A stretch of 64,000 bases of DNA from Oscillospiraceae bacterium (GTDB lineage Bacteria > Bacillota > Clostridia > Oscillospirales > Ruminococcaceae), in assembly GCA_016296505.1 (NCBI GenBank), contig JAEDJD010000003.1, positions 1 to 64,000 on the forward strand, in the 5' to 3' direction. The notes under the pieces were generated by a model, which saw only the letters and a list, made by a program, of their open reading frames with translations, had not been told where the DNA came from and ran no database searches. Each line of letters opens with the position of its first letter. Position 1 is the stretch's first letter. Of the stretch, positions 25,531 to 33,819 are shown piece by piece. Position numbers and translations under genes: made by a program.

Positions 25531-26364
25531 ATGAGAACAAGCGAAGAAACCTTGGCGGCACTGCGAAATCGTTCTCAATACGGTATCGTGGAGCTGCTGC
25601 AAATCATGCAGGTTCTGCGCAGCGAAAACGGCTGCCCATGGGACAAAGAGCAGACGCATCAAAGTATTCGTCAGGATTTTCTTGAGGAATGCTATGAGGC
25701 GGTCGAGGCGATTGATCTGGACAGCGTGCCAATGATGCGCGAGGAGCTTGGTGATGTTTTGCTTCAGGTTGTATTTCACTGCCAGATTGAAGCGGAGCAG
25801 TCGCATTTTTCTTTTGACGATATCTGCGATGAGCTGTGCAGAAAACTTGTTGTTCGGCATCCGCACGTTTTTGGAACAACGGAAGTCTTCGGCAGCGAGG
25901 ATGTCCTTAAAAATTGGGACAGTATCAAGCAGGAAACAAAGCATCAGCAGACAGCGGCAGATACGCTTGATGGCGTTTGTAAAGCGCTGCCTGCCCTGAT
26001 GTATGCGCAGAAACTCGGAAAACGCGCAGGCAGAGCCGGTATGGATTGGAAATCCGCAGAGGAAGCTTTTCAATATATCCGGAAGGAAACGGATGAGTTG
26101 GAAGCTGCAATGCAGTCCGGAGATAGCAGGCAGATTGAGGAGGAACTCGGCGATTTGCTGTTTTCTTGCGTCAATACTGCGAGACATCTGAAGATTGACG
26201 CGGAAACTGCGATGCGTGACGCGGCTGAAAAATTCCGCAAACGATTTGCAGAAACAGAACGGCTTGTCCTCGCCGATCATCAGGATATGGCATCGCTGGA
26301 CTTGGAGCGCTTGGACGAATACTGGGCGCAGGCAAAGAAAAATCTTGCAGATCCGTGTGCGTGA
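25531..26364 (+). CDS. mazG: Nucleoside triphosphate pyrophosphohydrolase MazG
   Basis: This 277-residue protein has two MazG domains. The first (about 15-130) has L-R-S-E-N-G-C-P-W-D-K-E-Q-T-H and E-E-x-x-E-x-x-E metal ligands; the second (about 165-270) has E-L-G-D-L-L-F-S. It hydrolyses non-canonical NTPs to NMP and pyrophosphate. It forms a mazG-hup-rqcP cluster, resembling the Bacillus yabN-yabO region. The ATG is so close to the best promoter that the mRNA would be leaderless; the start may be slightly downstream or another promoter may be used. Confidence 0.94.
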   Translation: MRTSEETLAALRNRSQYGIVELLQIMQVLRSENGCPWDKEQTHQSIRQDFLEECYEAVEAIDLDSVPMMREELGDVLLQVVFHCQIEAEQSHFSFDDICDELCRKLVVRHPHVFGTTEVFGSEDVLKNWDSIKQETKHQQTAADTLDGVCKALPALMYAQKLGKRAGRAGMDWKSAEEAFQYIRKETDELEAAMQSGDSRQIEEELGDLLFSCVNTARHLKIDAETAMRDAAEKFRKRFAETERLVLADHQDMASLDLERLDEYWAQAKKNLADPCA

Positions 26365-26445
26365 TGGATAAGCATACATCCGATCGGTGCCGGTGTATCA
26401 TGATATCATGAACCGAAAAAGAGATGAAAATTGGAGGATCAAACA

Positions 26446-26721
26446 ATGACCAAAATTGAACTGATTTCCGCGCTTGCGCAGAAGGGTAACTGCACTCGGA
26501 AAGAGGCTGACGATGCTTTGGAACTCGTAGTTTCCGTCATCGCGGATTCGCTGATTAAGGGCGAAAAGGTACACTTGACAGGTCTCGGTACATTTGAGAT
26601 CCATGAGAGAAAAGCCAAGGAAACAAAAAATCCGCGTACCGGAAAGCCTATGACTACACCGGCGAAAAAAGCGCCTGCTTTCCGTGCGTCAAAAGCATTG
26701 AAAGAAGCTGTAAATAAGTAA
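26446..26721 (+). CDS. hup: HU family DNA-binding protein
   Basis: This 91-residue histone-like protein has M-T-K-I-E-L at the N-terminus, the G-x-G-T-F-E-I-H-E-R arm base, the arm R-N-P-x-T-G-like element (K-N-P-R-T-G-K), and a P-A-F-R-A-S-K-A-L-K C-terminus. It binds and bends DNA as a dimer. GGAGG lies 9 nt before the ATG at 26446. Its stop overlaps the rqcP start by one base. Confidence 0.96.
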   Translation: MTKIELISALAQKGNCTRKEADDALELVVSVIADSLIKGEKVHLTGLGTFEIHERKAKETKNPRTGKPMTTPAKKAPAFRASKALKEAVNK

Positions 26722-26963
26722 TGAGATTGGACAAATATCTGAAAGTCTCCCGCTTGATGAAGCGTAGAACGGTCGCAAATGAGGCTTGTGACGCCGGCAG
26801 AGTCTTTGTCAATGGGAAGCCTGCACGTGCCTCCTATGAAGTGAAAATAGGGGATGTCATCGAGATCGCCTTTGGGCAGAGAACGATGAAAGTGCGTATT
26901 GCCGCTATTTCCGAGGTCGTCAGAAAGGAAGAGGCGGCTACACTCTATACGATTGAACCATGA
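26721..26963 (+). CDS. rqcP: S4-domain RNA-binding protein RqcP (YabO-like)
   Basis: This 80-residue S4 domain begins M-R-L-D-K-Y-L-K-V-S-R-L-M-K-R-R and continues N-E-A-C-D-A-G-R-V-F-V-N-G-K-P-A-R. RqcP works with RqcH on stalled 50S subunits during ribosome quality control (alanine tailing). Translation is probably coupled to hup through the TAATG overlap. The sporulation genes yabP-yabQ that follow in Bacillus are absent; a strong terminator comes instead. Confidence 0.93.
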   Translation: MRLDKYLKVSRLMKRRTVANEACDAGRVFVNGKPARASYEVKIGDVIEIAFGQRTMKVRIAAISEVVRKEEAATLYTIEP

Positions 26964-26988
26964 ATCATATGATTCTGCTTCAAGATTT

Positions 26989-27017
26989 AAGCCGGAGCGC
27001 TGTTCTCCGGCTTTTTT
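26989..27017 (+). terminator. Terminator after rqcP
   Basis: A perfect 9-bp stem (26989-26997 with 27005-27013) and a run of T residues end the mazG-hup-rqcP unit. Confidence 0.9.
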
Positions 27018-27031
27018 ATGTCTGTAAATAG

Positions 27032-27067
27032 AAAAGCACTCCCGATCATGCGAACGAAAGTGCTTTT
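27032..27067 (-). terminator. Terminator after rpsR
   Basis: A 9-bp stem (27032-27040 with 27059-27067) closes the rpsF-ssb-rpsR operon on the minus strand. It faces the rqcP terminator 15 bp away. Confidence 0.75.
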
Positions 27068-27080
27068 ATTTTTGGATAAA

Positions 27081-27329
27081 TTAGTCAGCAGAATACGGAA
27101 TCAGCGCAACGTATCTGGAGCGCTTGATTGCGGTTGTAAGCTGACGCTGATGATATGCACAGGTGCCGGTGACTCTGCGAGGCAGAATCTTTGCACGCTC
27201 GGTCATGCACTTCTTCAGACGGTTGATATCCTTGTAGTCGATGTTCTGAACCTTATCTGCACAGAACATACAAACCTTTCTGCGCGGTCTTTTGCCGCCG
27301 CGCTGCGGTCTTTCATGATCCATAGCCAT
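27081..27329 (-). CDS. rpsR: 30S ribosomal protein S18
   Basis: This 82-residue protein has K-V-C-M-F-C-A-D-K, I-D-Y-K-D-I, and the R-R-V-T-G-T-C-A-Y-H-Q-R-Q-L signature. Four Cys residues are kept, so it may be a zinc-binding (C+) S18. GGAGGG precedes the ATG. It is the last gene of rpsF-ssb-rpsR, 31 nt after ssb. Confidence 0.97.
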   Translation of the reverse strand: MAMDHERPQRGGKRPRRKVCMFCADKVQNIDYKDINRLKKCMTERAKILPRRVTGTCAYHQRQLTTAIKRSRYVALIPYSAD

Positions 27330-27360
27330 GATAAATTTCCCTCCTTTTCAGGAAATCATT

Positions 27361-27924
27361 TTAGAACGGAACTTCTCCGTCACTGAGGATTTCTTCAAAT
27401 TCACCGATCTCACCAATGGAGAGCGCGTCCTGTGAAGGCGCTGCCGGACGCGGTGCTGCTGCCGGAATCGGAGCATTCTGATAGCCGCCCTGCGGTGCAT
27501 AACCGCCAGACTGCTGATAACCACCGCTCTGCGGAGCATATCCGCCGCCGTAGCCGCCCTGCTGACCGCCGCTATAATCGTCGCCGCCCTGTCCGCCGTT
27601 TCCTTTGGACTCGCAAAAGCTGACATTATCAACCAAAACACGCATGGAATAATGTTTGACGCCATTGTTATCGGTATAGTTGTTGTTCCGGAGCTGACCC
27701 TCGACGAGGATCATGCTGCCCTTGTTGAAGTAACGAGAGACAAACTCCGCAGTGCTTCTCCAAGCGTCGCAGTCAATGAAATCGGTCTCGCGTTCGCCGG
27801 TTTGCTTATTTGCAAACTGACGGTTAATTGCGATCGAGAAACGGCAAACCGGAACACCGGAGGTTGTCTGCCGAAACTCAGGGTCACGGGTCAGACGTCC
27901 CATTAAAATAACCTTGTTCAGCAT
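27361..27924 (-). CDS. ssb: Single-stranded DNA-binding protein
   Basis: This 187-residue protein has an OB fold (1-110: M-L-N-K-V-I-L-M-G-R-L-T-R-D-P-E-F-R, then F-I-D-C-D-A-W), a Gly/Gln/Tyr-rich disordered linker (about 112-165) and the acidic tip D-G-E-V-P-F that recruits repair and replication partners. It lies between rpsF and rpsR as in most Firmicutes. GGAGGTT precedes the ATG. Confidence 0.97.
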   Translation of the reverse strand: MLNKVILMGRLTRDPEFRQTTSGVPVCRFSIAINRQFANKQTGERETDFIDCDAWRSTAEFVSRYFNKGSMILVEGQLRNNNYTDNNGVKHYSMRVLVDNVSFCESKGNGGQGGDDYSGGQQGGYGGGYAPQSGGYQQSGGYAPQGGYQNAPIPAAAPRPAAPSQDALSIGEIGEFEEILSDGEVPF

Positions 27925-27955
27925 AAACCGAACCTCCTTTTCAATGCTTGGATTC

Positions 27956-28249
27956 TTACTCCGTGACAGTAATCATGGAGCGCAGTACGCCATCCGTGAT
28001 ATTCAGGACACGATCCAACTCTGCCGGGAAATCCGGTGTGGATGTGAAGCCTGCCACGATGTAGTATGCGTCGGTCTCGTAGTTGATCGGATATGCAAGC
28101 TTACGCTTACCCCACTCATTAACTTCGCCGAGCTCTGCATTCTTCTCGATGAGGGACTTAACCTTAGTCCAGATGTTCTGAACTGCCTCCTCACCCTTGC
28201 TGAGACTGATGACGAGCATCAGCTCATAGGTTGCAGATTTCTTTGCCAT
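27956..28249 (-). CDS. rpsF: 30S ribosomal protein S6
   Basis: This 97-residue protein has Y-E-L-M-L-V-I at the N-terminus, G-K-R-K-L-A-Y-P-I-N-Y-E in the centre and V-L-N-I-T-D-G-V-L-R near the end. GGAGGTG precedes the ATG. It is the first gene of the operon, behind a consensus promoter and a candidate S6:S18 leader. S6 and S18 bind each other on 16S rRNA. Confidence 0.97.
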   Translation of the reverse strand: MAKKSATYELMLVISLSKGEEAVQNIWTKVKSLIEKNAELGEVNEWGKRKLAYPINYETDAYYIVAGFTSTPDFPAELDRVLNITDGVLRSMITVTE

Positions 28250-28272
28250 GTTTGATACACCTCCTTCTGGAT

Positions 28273-28316
28273 AAAGCCCGTCCGTTCAGATTTCGGGCGG
28301 ACAAGGAATCGGCTTT
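28273..28316 (-). promoter_or_regulatory. Candidate S6:S18 autoregulatory leader
   Basis: In the rpsF 5' UTR the RNA can form AAAGCC/GGCUUU (28316-28311 with 28278-28273), an asymmetric internal loop, then GUCCG/CGGAC (28302-28298 with 28284-28280), with C-C-C-G in the apical loop. The geometry resembles the known S6:S18 binding motif. The assignment rests on position and fold, not on an alignment. Confidence 0.5.
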
Positions 28317-28346
28317 CGCCTTGGTACGAATAAACCGTACTTTATT

Positions 28347-28375
28347 ATTGTATCAGAAAACGGAAGATTTGTCAA
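28347..28375 (-). promoter_or_regulatory. rpsF operon promoter
   Basis: On the minus strand TTGACA (28375-28370), a 17-bp spacer and TACAAT (28352-28347) lie about 98 bp before the rpsF start, leaving room for the leader. Confidence 0.9.
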
Positions 28376-28500
28376 GTGAAAAAAGAATATTTTTCATATT
28401 ATTTGAAAGAATTCCGCGTTTGGGACGATGTTTCATAATTGCAGATGAATCAGCATATGGTGTAGAGATTGTGGAAATCAAGCGAATGGGGGAATTCCCG

Positions 28501-30144
28501 ATGAAACAGCAATCTGTTTTGCGCGGGTCTGTCTGGCTGATCGGCTCGGCGTTGCTTGCGAAGGTACTTGGCGCAATTTTTCGGATTCCGCTGACGGCGA
28601 TGCTCGGCGGAACGGGTATGGGATATTTTTCGTGCGCCTATGGATTATTTTTGCCTGTATTTGCGCTGTCTGTCACCGGAATGAATACGGCGGTTTCTGC
28701 GGTGACGGCGCAGGCTTTTGCAAAACATGATCCGAAATCAGCGGAACGCGCTTTCCGAATCGCTCGCAGAATGTTCGGAATCGGCGGCGCAGTTTGTTCG
28801 CTGTTACTATGGTTTGGTGCAAAACCGTTGTGCAGCGGATTTCTGCATAATCCAAGAGCAGCGCTTGCGGTTCGGATGTTTGCGCCGGCGGTGCTGATCT
28901 GTTGCTTGAACGCGGTGATGCGTGGCGCGCATGAGGGGAATCAGAATATGATTCCGACTTCCGTTTCGCAGGTGATTGAAGGTATTGGCAGAGTGATTTT
29001 CGGGTTATTGCTGTGCGGCGCGGTCTTACGGCAGGGGGACGCGGCACTGCAATGGTTTCCTGCTGGTACCACGTTGCCGGACGCTGCTGCGGCGGCAGCA
29101 ATTTTGGGCGTCACGCTGTCAACCGTTGCTGGATTTCTGACGCTGCTTTGCTTTCCGAAACCGTATCAGAGGACAGCAGCGCCGGTATATACACCGCATT
29201 CCGATCAGGCTGTGCGGCGTGCGCTATTGCGGATTCTGATTCCGGTTGCAGCCGCTTCTCTGGTCACGAATCTGACAACTTTGATTGATCTTGCAGCAGG
29301 GATACGACTTTTGGAGCGTGTGATTCTAGACGCGCCGGAACGCTTTGGATTTCAGCGTGGTGTGACGTCTGTTCAGGCGGCTGAATCTGCAAATTTCTTG
29401 TTCGGTGCATTTTCCGGAATGGCAATGACTGTGTTCAATCTGGTTCCTGCGGTTACAAATATGCTCGGAAAGGGCGTATTTCCTGCTTTTGCAGCAGGTT
29501 ATGTCCAGCATCGTACCGATGAAACTGCCGTGCAGGCAGAAAACGTCATGCGGCGAACGGCTTTTCTTGCGATTCCGGCAGGCTGCGGCATGATCGCATT
29601 GGCATATCCGATCCTGACCTGTCTGTTTCCGACAAGACCGCAGGAAACCGCCGCAGCGGCAGTTCCGTTGATGATACTAGGCGCTGCGGTGATCTTTGCG
29701 GCGCTCAGTTATCCGCTGTTCAGTATGCTTCAGGCAGCCGGTCATGCAGGCGATACGGTATTGGTGATGCTTTGCGGTGCAGGCGTGAAGCTGCTTTGTA
29801 ATTATCTTTTCGTTCCGCGTCATGGGCTTTCAGGCATTGCGCTCTCGACTATGCTGTGTTATGCGGTGATTCTGCTGCTGGCGCTGCGTCGATTGCGTCT
29901 GCGAACGGGCATCCGGCTTCGACTGCTGCGAATGTCTGTCGAAATGCTATTCGGCGGCGTGCTTTGTGCGACATCCGCGCAATTCTGCTGGACATGGACG
30001 CAGGCACATTTTCCGCAGCGAATGGCTTTGCTTTTCGCGATTGCTTTGGGCGGCGCGGTATATCTGCTCTGGTTCCTGCTGACGGACTATCTGCCAATGC
30101 GAAAAAAGCCGCGAAGCCGGAATTGTCCGGCGTCGCGGCTATGA
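28501..30144 (+). CDS. SpoVB/MurJ-type polysaccharide or lipid flippase
   Basis: This 547-residue integral membrane protein of the MOP superfamily has about 14 hydrophobic helices. Its N-terminus, S-V-L-R-G-S-V-W-L-I-G-S-A-L-L-A-K-V-L-G-A-I-F-R, is written as single residues because it is the family hallmark. The nearby mazG and rqcP match the Bacillus order yabM(SpoVB-like)-yabN-yabO, supporting a YabM-like flippase for lipid-linked envelope precursors. The ATG at 28501 has a GGGGGAA site; an upstream frame extension lacks one. The last 13 codons contain the terminator of the converging scaffoldin gene. Confidence 0.9.
   Translation: MKQQSVLRGSVWLIGSALLAKVLGAIFRIPLTAMLGGTGMGYFSCAYGLFLPVFALSVTGMNTAVSAVTAQAFAKHDPKSAERAFRIARRMFGIGGAVCSLLLWFGAKPLCSGFLHNPRAALAVRMFAPAVLICCLNAVMRGAHEGNQNMIPTSVSQVIEGIGRVIFGLLLCGAVLRQGDAALQWFPAGTTLPDAAAAAAILGVTLSTVAGFLTLLCFPKPYQRTAAPVYTPHSDQAVRRALLRILIPVAAASLVTNLTTLIDLAAGIRLLERVILDAPERFGFQRGVTSVQAAESANFLFGAFSGMAMTVFNLVPAVTNMLGKGVFPAFAAGYVQHRTDETAVQAENVMRRTAFLAIPAGCGMIALAYPILTCLFPTRPQETAAAAVPLMILGAAVIFAALSYPLFSMLQAAGHAGDTVLVMLCGAGVKLLCNYLFVPRHGLSGIALSTMLCYAVILLLALRRLRLRTGIRLRLLRMSVEMLFGGVLCATSAQFCWTWTQAHFPQRMALLFAIALGGAVYLLWFLLTDYLPMRKKPRSRNCPASRL
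30102..30140 (-). terminator. Terminator of the scaffoldin gene, inside the flippase 3' end
   Basis: The 8-bp plus 4-bp stem (30107-30120 with 30127-30140, small internal loop) is followed on the minus strand by six T residues. It lies within the last codons of the plus-strand flippase gene. Confidence 0.85.
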
Positions 30145-30181
30145 ATTATGAATTTAAAATGGCGTCAAATGTCCATCAGGA

Positions 30182-31855
30182 TCAATAATCAGACGGTGCA
30201 TTCGGGTTGCCGGTGATGTCGCGCCAGTTGGTATTTTGCAGACCGGAAATGACTTTTTCCACATAGTATTTGAGGATGAGCTGTGCGTCGCCGATATCTG
30301 TGATGCCGTCGCCAGTGACGTCAGCGATTACAAGCTGTGCAGCCGTCAGCGGAGAAGCATTACCTGCCATGGCTTCGGCATAGTGCGTGAGAACGAGCTG
30401 TGCGTCGTCAGAGGCGATGTTGCCATTCTGGTTCACGTCGCCGAACAAACCGCCGACCTTAATGGTTGCAGTATAGTTCTTGCCGTTATTACTTGCGGTA
30501 ATGACCGTAGTGCCCTTGCCGACAGTTTTGACAAAGCCGTTCTGATCGACAGTTGCAACGGCAGGATCGGAGGATGTCCATGTTACATTGCCGGTTGCGT
30601 GGAAGAGTGTGAGATTGGTTGTCTGACCGACTTCAGTCAGGCTGACCGCGGAACGATTCAGCTTGGTATCATTGTCAGTCGAAACAGTGATGGAGCCGTT
30701 ATAGAAGCTGACCGGCAGTTTTTCGCCATCCATATCAACGACTTTGAGGACATAGGAGGCGCTTTCGTAGAAGTTGATATCATAAACATCGCCGTTCTTT
30801 GCATCGTTCGGGATGACGATATTCATGACCTGTAAAATTGCGCCGTCATCTGCGATCATATCCTGCGGTTTTGCGAATGTGAAAGTAGTCGGTCTGGATT
30901 CGGTCTTGGTTACCGCGCCGCTGCCGATGCGATATGCGCGCTTATCCTTAGAATCCGTGAATTCATCCAAGGTCAGGCTCGTATCGAAATCGAAGTAAAG
31001 CTGTGCGCCTGCCGTTCCGGTATCACCGAAAATATAAATCGGAACCTCGACGGTTTCACCGGGTTTGCCGCAGACATCGCCGATAATGTAGTAGTGACCT
31101 GCGCCGTCGATCTTGTAGGTATCCTCCCACGGCGTATCTGACATGACGGTATCCTCAACCGTAACAGTCAGCGGTACGGACTGGAAATCCATTGCGCTTT
31201 CCGACTCTGCGCCGAAGCAGGAGGACTGGCTGTAAATCGTTGCACCATTTTCCAAGGCTCTTGCGTTGATATACTTATCCTTGCGGATGTCGAACTGATA
31301 TGTACCGGCTGGCGTACCTTTCGGAATGACCAGATTGGTTGACGCAAATGCGTTGGTATATGCCCAAGCAGCCGAGGCGTTCCATGCAGTGGTACCAGCC
31401 TGAACAGCAGCGTCTGCATTGGTATTCGTATCCTGCGAGAACAGCCAGCTGATGTTCATATCTTTGCTGTTAAAGGTTTTTGCAAAGGAACCGGCTGCAT
31501 CGCCCTTATTCTCGCTGTCGAAGCAGAACGGAGTTGAGAATGCACTGTCGTTCAGATAGAAGCCATAGTTGCCAAATTTGCCGGCTTCGTCCACCTGACC
31601 GTCGTTGACCTGCAATTTCAGGTTAATGCCGCTGACGCCCGGATTATTCGGAATATAAATATCGACAGGAACAGTAAAATCGCCTTCGGCAATTTGTTCG
31701 GCAGAAATCTTGACTTCATTCTTTCCCTCGGAACGGAGATCGAAAGTCAGGATTTTCTGATCGGCAGCGGATGCCTGAAACGCAACGGTGCCGATCATAG
31801 CGGTAGCTGTTAGACTCATCGCAAGAACAACTGACAAGGTTTTTTTTGTACGCAT
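30182..31855 (-). CDS. Secreted scaffoldin with two cohesin-like domains and a dockerin
   Basis: This 557-residue modular protein has a signal peptide (1-30, A-S-A/A-D) and a first cohesin-like beta-sandwich (about 35-230: F-T-V-P-V-D-I-Y-I-P-N...G-I-N-L-K-L). A second, more typical cohesin follows (about 245-395: G-K-P-G-E-T-V-E-V-P-I-Y-I then A-Q-L-Y-F-D-F-D). Next come a BIG2-like Ig domain (about 398-465) and a type I dockerin (about 468-540) with two good calcium loops, G-D-V-N-Q-N-G-N-I and A-D-V-T-G-D-G-I-T-D. Cohesin plus dockerin is the layout of an adaptor scaffoldin that both receives enzymes and docks onto another scaffold. It starts 15 nt after the rex stop. AAAGGA precedes the ATG. 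Confidence 0.85.
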   Translation of the reverse strand: MRTKKTLSVVLAMSLTATAMIGTVAFQASAADQKILTFDLRSEGKNEVKISAEQIAEGDFTVPVDIYIPNNPGVSGINLKLQVNDGQVDEAGKFGNYGFYLNDSAFSTPFCFDSENKGDAAGSFAKTFNSKDMNISWLFSQDTNTNADAAVQAGTTAWNASAAWAYTNAFASTNLVIPKGTPAGTYQFDIRKDKYINARALENGATIYSQSSCFGAESESAMDFQSVPLTVTVEDTVMSDTPWEDTYKIDGAGHYYIIGDVCGKPGETVEVPIYIFGDTGTAGAQLYFDFDTSLTLDEFTDSKDKRAYRIGSGAVTKTESRPTTFTFAKPQDMIADDGAILQVMNIVIPNDAKNGDVYDINFYESASYVLKVVDMDGEKLPVSFYNGSITVSTDNDTKLNRSAVSLTEVGQTTNLTLFHATGNVTWTSSDPAVATVDQNGFVKTVGKGTTVITASNNGKNYTATIKVGGLFGDVNQNGNIASDDAQLVLTHYAEAMAGNASPLTAAQLVIADVTGDGITDIGDAQLILKYYVEKVISGLQNTNWRDITGNPNAPSDY

Positions 31856-31869
31856 AACACGAATCCTTT

Positions 31870-32565
31870 CTAATCGAAGTTGAGTGGGGAGTCGCTGATA
31901 TCTGAAGCCGCAGATTCGACTGCGGAATCATTCGGAGTTTCATGTGCCAGCCCGAAGGTTAGCGTAAGGAGACTGTCGGCTAGGTGGACGTTTTCAACAA
32001 GAATCGCAGGATCGTCAAAATGGAGATCGCCGTGGCTGAAATTCCAGAATGCGCGCACGCCGAGCTGGACGAGTTTCTTCGCAAGCTCCGGCGCAGCGTT
32101 TTCCGGTACGCAGAGAATTGCAAGCTCCGGACGCTCCTGATGGCAGAAGCCGGAGAGCGTATTGGCATGATGTACCGGCATTCCTTCGATGTCTTTTCCG
32201 GCAACGAAGGGGTTAGAATCAAACAGACCGATCAATTCACAGCCGCATTCCGAAAAGCTGACATGGCTGGCGATTGCTCTGCCGAGATTGCCCAGCCCGA
32301 TCAGAATGGTGCGTCTGTGCGCCGAAATACCGAGAATTTGCCCGATTTCATCCCGCAGTGCGCGGACGTTATAGCCGTAGCCCTGCTGTCCGAAGCCGCC
32401 GAAGCAGTTGAGATCCTGCCGGATCTGTGAAGCCGTCATACCCATTTGACGAGAAAGCTCTTTGGACGAGATGCGAACGGTTCCCTTCTCTGCCAATTCA
32501 CCGAGAAAGCGATGGTAACGCGGCAGTCTGCGGATAACCGAGTGGGAGATCTCCTGCTTTGACAT
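31870..32565 (-). CDS. rex: Redox-sensing transcriptional repressor Rex
   Basis: This 231-residue protein has an N-terminal winged helix (1-80: R-L-P-R-Y-H-R-F-L, S-S-K-E-L-S-R-Q-M-G and S-Q-I-R-Q-D-L-N). A Rossmann domain follows with the NAD(H) loop G-L-G-N-L-G-R-A near residue 91, and a C-terminal swap helix. Rex senses the NADH/NAD ratio and represses fermentation and respiration genes when NADH is low. The C-terminal tail (about 212-231) is acidic and longer than usual. The ribosome binding site overlaps the icd stop, so icd, rex and probably the scaffoldin gene form one transcript. Confidence 0.96.
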   Translation of the reverse strand: MSKQEISHSVIRRLPRYHRFLGELAEKGTVRISSKELSRQMGMTASQIRQDLNCFGGFGQQGYGYNVRALRDEIGQILGISAHRRTILIGLGNLGRAIASHVSFSECGCELIGLFDSNPFVAGKDIEGMPVHHANTLSGFCHQERPELAILCVPENAAPELAKKLVQLGVRAFWNFSHGDLHFDDPAILVENVHLADSLLTLTFGLAHETPNDSAVESAASDISDSPLNFD

Positions 32566-32579
32566 CGTATGCCGCCTCC

Positions 32580-33791
32580 TTACTGCAGCTTTGCAGCAAG
32601 GCGATTACCGATCTCCTCAAGGAATTGCTTGGAGTTGACCTTCTGCTTATTCTCCAGCGAGGAGAGCAGATAGAGGTCGCCGGTCATGATGCCGTCTTCA
32701 ATGGTTTCAATGGTTGCAGCTTCGAGCTGATCTGCAAAATTGCACAGCGCAGAAATGCCGTCCAGCTCGCCGCGCTTGCGGAGTGCGCCGCTCCATGCAA
32801 AAATGGTTGCAACAGAGTTGGTCGAGGTTTCCTCGCCTTTGAGGTGCTTATAGTAGTGACGCTGTACGGTGCCGTGCGCTGCCTCGTACTCGTAAACGCC
32901 GCTGGGAGAAACAAGCACGGAGGTCATCATCGCGAGCGAGCCGTAAGCGGTCGAAACCATATCCGACATCACATCGCCGTCATAGTTCTTGCAAGCCCAG
33001 ATATAGCCGCCGTTGGAACGAATGACGCGTGCAACGGCGTCGTCAATCAGCGTGTAGAAATATTCGATGCCGGCTTTTTCAAATTTTTCTTTATAATCTG
33101 CCTCAAAAATCTCGGCAAAGATATCCTTGAAGCGGTGGTCATACTGCTTGGAAATGGTATCTTTCGACGCGAACCAGAGATCCTGCTTGCAGTCCAGCGC
33201 ATAATTGAAGCAGGAACGTGCAAAACCTGCGATGGAATTATCGCGGTTATGAAGTCCCTGAATGATGCCGTCATCGGTAAACTGGTGGATGAGCTGACGG
33301 GTTTCGTTGCCGTCCTTGTCCGTCCAGACAAGCTCAGCCTTTCCGCCGCCCTTGACCTGCATTTCGGTGTTCTTGTAAACATCGCCGTATGCGTGACGGG
33401 CAATCGTAATCGGCTTTGTCCAAGTCGGGATATAGGGGGTGATGCCTTTGACCAGAATCGGCGTGCGGAATACAGTGCCGTCGAGAATTGCACGAATTGT
33501 ACCGTTCGGGGATTTCCACATCTCGGAGAGATTATATTCTTCGACGCGCGCGGCGTTCGGGGTAATGGTTGCGCACTTGACCGCGACGCCGTATTTCAGA
33601 GTCGCGTTTGCGCTGTCAACCGTGATCTGATCCTTTGTTTCCTCACGCTTTTTCAGTCCGAGATCATAGTATTCGGTTTTCAGATCGACATACGGGCAGA
33701 TGAGAATATCCTTGATCCATTGCCAAAGGATTCTCGTCATCTCGTCGCCGTCCATTTCGACGAGCGGTGTCGTCATTTTGATCTTATCCAT
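32580..33791 (-). CDS. icd: NADP-dependent isocitrate dehydrogenase
   Basis: This 403-residue enzyme is of the eukaryotic-like IDH type (M-D-G-D-E-M-T-R near the N-terminus, N-G-T-I-R-A-I-L-D-G-T-V-F-R, and C-K-N-Y-D-G-D-V-M-S-D metal/substrate residues). E-A-A-H-G-T-V lies near the NADP site. It makes 2-oxoglutarate for glutamate synthesis. GGAGG is 9 nt before the ATG at 33791. Longer in-frame starts would begin inside the MITE-like repeat and are rejected. acn lies upstream, separated by that repeat; rex follows 14 nt downstream. Confidence 0.95.
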   Translation of the reverse strand: MDKIKMTTPLVEMDGDEMTRILWQWIKDILICPYVDLKTEYYDLGLKKREETKDQITVDSANATLKYGVAVKCATITPNAARVEEYNLSEMWKSPNGTIRAILDGTVFRTPILVKGITPYIPTWTKPITIARHAYGDVYKNTEMQVKGGGKAELVWTDKDGNETRQLIHQFTDDGIIQGLHNRDNSIAGFARSCFNYALDCKQDLWFASKDTISKQYDHRFKDIFAEIFEADYKEKFEKAGIEYFYTLIDDAVARVIRSNGGYIWACKNYDGDVMSDMVSTAYGSLAMMTSVLVSPSGVYEYEAAHGTVQRHYYKHLKGEETSTNSVATIFAWSGALRKRGELDGISALCNFADQLEAATIETIEDGIMTGDLYLLSSLENKQKVNSKQFLEEIGNRLAAKLQ

Positions 33792-33819
33792 TGGGGTATA
33801 CCTCCAGTATTTATTTGCG

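Noticed and set aside
24955..26379. A 474-codon minus-strand frame across trpS and mazG
   Set aside because: It spans two good plus-strand genes and the promoter between them, with no plausible domain.
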